From: Alphaproteobacteria bacterium
GTDB lineage: Bacteria; Pseudomonadota; Alphaproteobacteria; Rhodobacterales; Rhodobacteraceae
Length of the DNA: 9,003 bases
Reading direction: 5' to 3'
Assembly: GCA_030428025.1 (NCBI GenBank)
Contig: JAUIBJ010000092.1
Coordinates: 1-9,003 of the forward strand
The translations under genes were made by a program, and so were the position numbers. A model generated the notes under the pieces. It saw nothing but the letters and a program-made list of their open reading frames with translations. It ran no database searches and was not told the origin of the DNA. Every line of letters begins with the position of its first letter. The stretch's first letter is position 1. Shown here piece after piece: positions 6,746 through 9,003 of this stretch.

Positions 6746-8229
6746 CCGATCTGCTGATCCGCAACGTGACCGCCGTGACGGTGGATCCGGGGCGCCGGAT
6801 CATCGAGGACGCGGCGATCGCCGTGACAGGCGACCGCATCCTCCATGTCGGGCCCGATGCCGATCTGCCGCCGGAGCATGCGGCCGCGGCCCGGGTGATC
6901 GACGGGCGCGGCATGGCCGCGATCCCGGGGTTGATCGACAGCCATTCCCATGCCGGGCACGGGCTTGTCCGGTCGCTCGGGGCAGGCAATACGGACGCGT
7001 GGTTCGAGGCCTGCGAACATATCTACGCCCGCGGCTCGACGGTGGATTTCTGGCGAGCCGAGGCGCAACTGGCGCTGCTCGAACGGCTGATGGCGGGGGT
7101 GACGACGAATTTGACCCTGCTGGGCGGCGGGGCGGATATCTACCGCACCGATGACCCGGCCTTTGGCGATGCGCATTGCGCGGCGACCACGGCCTCCGGC
7201 CTGCGTACCGTGCTTGCCGTCGGGCCCGGGCGCCCGCCCTTTCCGAAGCCGTACACGTCCCATGACAACGGCAAGCCCCGCGACCTCGCCCTCAGTTTCG
7301 AGCGGCAGATGGAAGTGAGCGAGGACCTGATCCGGCGCCATGATGACCTGTTGGCAAGGCGCACCGGCATCGCCCTGATCATGCCCGTCTATCATGCGCA
7401 TCACATGGAGGACGCGGCCGAGGCGAAGGCTATTTGCAAGATGTCCGACGCCGTGGCGGACCTGCGGGCGCGGCACGGCGTGCTCTACACCCAGGACGGC
7501 CATCGCGATGGTACCATCGCACTGGCCAGTGATCTGGGCACGCTCGGGCCCTTCGCGCTTCTGTCGCACAGCGTGGATCTGACCGACGCGGATATTGCCG
7601 CGCTGCGGGAGACAGGAGCGAACATCGTTCACAATCCGACCGCCATCATGTCGATCTATGGCCGCTGCCCGGCGCCAGAGCTGATCGACGCCGGGATCCG
7701 CGTCGTGCTGGGATCGGATGCCGGGGCGCCGGATCGCGGCTTCGACATGTTCCGCCACATGAAACAGGCGATGCTCTATCACCGCCGTCACTTCGCGGAC
7801 CCGGCCTGGATGCCGCCGGGCAAGGTTCTGGAAATGGCGACAATCGACGCGGCCCATGCGCTGGGGCTGGGGGACGAGCTGGGTTCGCTGGAGGCCGGCA
7901 AGAAGGCGGATATCGTGATGGTCGACATGCGCAAGCCGCATCTTTACCCGCCGAACATGCCGCTCACGCGGCTGACGCATTTCGCCACGGCGGCGGATGT
8001 GGACACGGTGGTATGTGATGGCCGGCCGGTCATGGAAAACCGCCGCGTGCTGACCATGGCGGCCGATGACGTGCTCGATGCGGCTCAGGCCGAACTGACC
8101 CGGGCGCTGGAACGGACCGGTCTTGCGCACCTGTTGGAGGAGCCTGCCGGGATGTGGGGCGCGAGCCGCTTCGAGGCGTCGCAGGGGCCGGCATGGCAAC
8201 CCGGCGAACGGGCGGGGGCGAAGACATGA
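6742..8229 (+). CDS. Amidohydrolase family protein (third of three in tandem)
   Basis: This 495-residue amidohydrolase-superfamily protein has the ATZ/TRZ fold signature: N-terminal LLIRNVTAVTVDPGRR (4-19), then PGLIDSHSH with metal ligands His68 and His70. Strand-6 LLSHSVDL carries His276, VHNPTA spans 296-301, and strand 8 GSDAG carries Asp326. The C-terminal GSLEAGKKADIVMVD (381-395) is typical of the superfamily. On strand 5 the expected HxxE reads QDGH (Gln251 to His254), so the usual third metal histidine seems replaced by Gln. Overall the protein resembles atrazine chlorohydrolase/guanine-type deaminases in layout but cannot be assigned a substrate. The hydrophilic C-terminal tail (about 470-495) is probably flexible. 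It overlaps both neighbours by four bases (ATGA), indicating a translationally coupled trio with the gene before and the racemase after. Confidence 0.9.
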   Translation: MTDLLIRNVTAVTVDPGRRIIEDAAIAVTGDRILHVGPDADLPPEHAAAARVIDGRGMAAIPGLIDSHSHAGHGLVRSLGAGNTDAWFEACEHIYARGSTVDFWRAEAQLALLERLMAGVTTNLTLLGGGADIYRTDDPAFGDAHCAATTASGLRTVLAVGPGRPPFPKPYTSHDNGKPRDLALSFERQMEVSEDLIRRHDDLLARRTGIALIMPVYHAHHMEDAAEAKAICKMSDAVADLRARHGVLYTQDGHRDGTIALASDLGTLGPFALLSHSVDLTDADIAALRETGANIVHNPTAIMSIYGRCPAPELIDAGIRVVLGSDAGAPDRGFDMFRHMKQAMLYHRRHFADPAWMPPGKVLEMATIDAAHALGLGDELGSLEAGKKADIVMVDMRKPHLYPPNMPLTRLTHFATAADVDTVVCDGRPVMENRRVLTMAADDVLDAAQAELTRALERTGLAHLLEEPAGMWGASRFEASQGPAWQPGERAGAKT

Positions 8230-8927
8230 AAATCCACGTCGTGAACCCCAACTCGACCGCATCGATGACCCGCGCGATCGCCGAGGTGGCCCGCGCCACC
8301 GCCCGCAAGGGGACCACGATCGTGGCCAGCAACCCGGCGCAGGGGCCCGCCAGCATCCAGGGCTATTACGACATCGCCGCCTGTCTGCCCGGGCTGATGG
8401 CCGAGGCGGCGCGGTATCGGGATATCGACGCGCTGGTGGTGGCCTGTTTCGACGACACCGGGGTCGATGCGCTGCGGGCGATGCTGGACGTGCCGGTGAT
8501 CGGCATCGGCGAGGCAGCCTATCACGCGGCGAGCCTGATCTCGGCGCGGTTTTCGGTCGTCACGACGCTGCCACGCTCGGTGCCGGGGCTGGAGGCGAAC
8601 CTGAGGCGCTACGGGCTCATGGCCCGCTGCGCCTCGGTGCGCGCCAGCAACGTGCCGGTGCTCGACCTCGAACAAGGCGGCCCCGAAGCGGAGCGCCTGA
8701 TCGCCGCTCAGGTCGAGCGGGCGGTCGAGGAGGACATGGCCGATTGCATCGTCCTCGGCTGCGCGGGCATGTCCGATTTGCGGGCCCGTCTGTCAAAGAC
8801 GTTCGACTTGCCGGTGATCGACGGGATCGGGTGCGCCGTTGGGTTCATGGAAACGCTTCACGCCGCCGGCCTGAGCACGTCGAAGGCGGGAGCCTATTCC
8901 TCTCCCGTCCTGTCCGTGAGTGCCTGA
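8226..8927 (+). CDS. Asp/Glu/hydantoin racemase family protein
   Basis: This 233-residue cytoplasmic protein belongs to the cofactor-independent two-cysteine racemase superfamily and looks closest to hydantoin racemases, which interconvert D- and L-5-substituted hydantoins. It starts with the characteristic NPNSTASMT (7-15). The two catalytic cysteines are visible as VVACFDDTG (Cys74) and IVLGCAGM (Cys179), near the positions known in hydantoin racemases. The GEAAYHAA helix (95-102) and the VVTTLPRS strand (111-118) are also family-typical. Length is normal for the family (about 230-250). The start at 8226 is set by the conserved N-terminus and an ATGA overlap with the previous gene; an upstream in-frame ATG at 8154 would add 24 unrelated residues. 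In this operon it probably epimerises an intermediate made or used by the amidohydrolases. Allantoin racemase or maleate isomerase-like roles are less likely alternatives. Confidence 0.9.
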   Translation: MKIHVVNPNSTASMTRAIAEVARATARKGTTIVASNPAQGPASIQGYYDIAACLPGLMAEAARYRDIDALVVACFDDTGVDALRAMLDVPVIGIGEAAYHAASLISARFSVVTTLPRSVPGLEANLRRYGLMARCASVRASNVPVLDLEQGGPEAERLIAAQVERAVEEDMADCIVLGCAGMSDLRARLSKTFDLPVIDGIGCAVGFMETLHAAGLSTSKAGAYSSPVLSVSA

Positions 8928-8943
8928 CCCCTGCGGGTGGTCA
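8925..8943 (+). other. Weak stem-loop at the end of the operon
   Basis: TGACC (8925-8929, including the racemase stop codon) can pair with GGTCA (8939-8943). Two further C-G pairs form inside, next to a one-base bulge (T8938), around a TGCG loop. No T-run follows, so it does not qualify as an intrinsic terminator, though it could protect the 3' end or assist Rho-type termination. Confidence 0.25.
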
Positions 8944-8949
8944 CGGAAG

Positions 8950-8961
8950 TCGGCCGGCCGA
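8950..8961. repeat. 12-bp perfect palindrome downstream of the operon
   Basis: TCGGCCGGCCGA reads the same on both strands. It lies 22 bases after the racemase stop in non-coding sequence. It may be a protein-binding site for the next transcription unit or a chance product of very GC-rich DNA. Confidence 0.3.
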
Positions 8962-8989
8962 GCAGCGCTTGCGCGGCAGGCCCGTGCTA

Positions 8990-9003
8990 TCCGGCGTGCC
9001 GGA
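8990..9003. repeat. Inverted repeat at the window edge
   Basis: TCCGGC and GCCGGA are perfect reverse complements separated by GT. The repeat may continue past the window. The two-base spacer makes a hairpin loop unlikely unless inner pairs open, so an operator-like site is also possible. Confidence 0.3.

Noticed and set aside
8154..8225. N-terminal extension of the racemase
   Set aside because: The 24 added residues overlap the previous gene and do not match the family, which begins directly with the strand leading to NPNST.
6718..8262. A 514-codon open frame on the minus strand opposite the third amidohydrolase
   Set aside because: It mirrors a well-supported amidohydrolase on the plus strand. 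Its product is rich in Arg, His, Gly and Pro with no recognisable domain, which is the usual antisense shadow in GC-rich DNA.
8925..8943. Intrinsic (Rho-independent) terminator after the racemase
   Set aside because: The stem is short and bulged and is not followed by a run of T, so only a weak stem-loop is reported.

Overview
The window reads as one continuous plus-strand operon from a GC-rich proteobacterium. The base composition, strong G/C bias at third codon positions and overall protein style suggest an alphaproteobacterium, most likely Rhodobacterales. This placement is an inference from style, since there is no rRNA or marker gene in the window. Nine genes are packed from base 1 to 8927. 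The first is cut by the window edge. The largest gap between genes is 22 to 29 bases, and several junctions overlap as TGATG or ATGA. No RNA gene, mobile element, CRISPR array or internal promoter was seen.

Bases 1-3416 encode four of the five usual parts of a peptide/opine/nickel-type (Dpp/Opp) ABC importer: two inner-membrane permeases (the first partial) and two ATPases. The substrate-binding protein is not present and probably lies upstream of base 1.

Bases 3416-8927 encode five catabolic-type proteins: a flavin reductase-like FMN-binding protein, a cytosine deaminase-type amidohydrolase, two further amidohydrolases of the chlorohydrolase/deaminase superfamily, and an Asp/Glu/hydantoin racemase. 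The first amidohydrolase has a complete metal site. The second lacks the usual HxH motif, and the third appears to lack the strand-5 histidine.

Taken together, the importer probably brings in a small nitrogen-containing compound, perhaps a cyclic amide, hydantoin, pyrimidine-like or creatinine-like molecule. The hydrolases would then deaminate or ring-open it, and the racemase would fix the stereochemistry of an intermediate. The substrate cannot be read from the sequence. The combination of three dissimilar amidohydrolases, a flavin reductase without its oxygenase and a racemase behind one importer is the most interesting feature. The last 76 bases are non-coding. They hold a weak hairpin and two GC-rich palindromes but no convincing intrinsic terminator.
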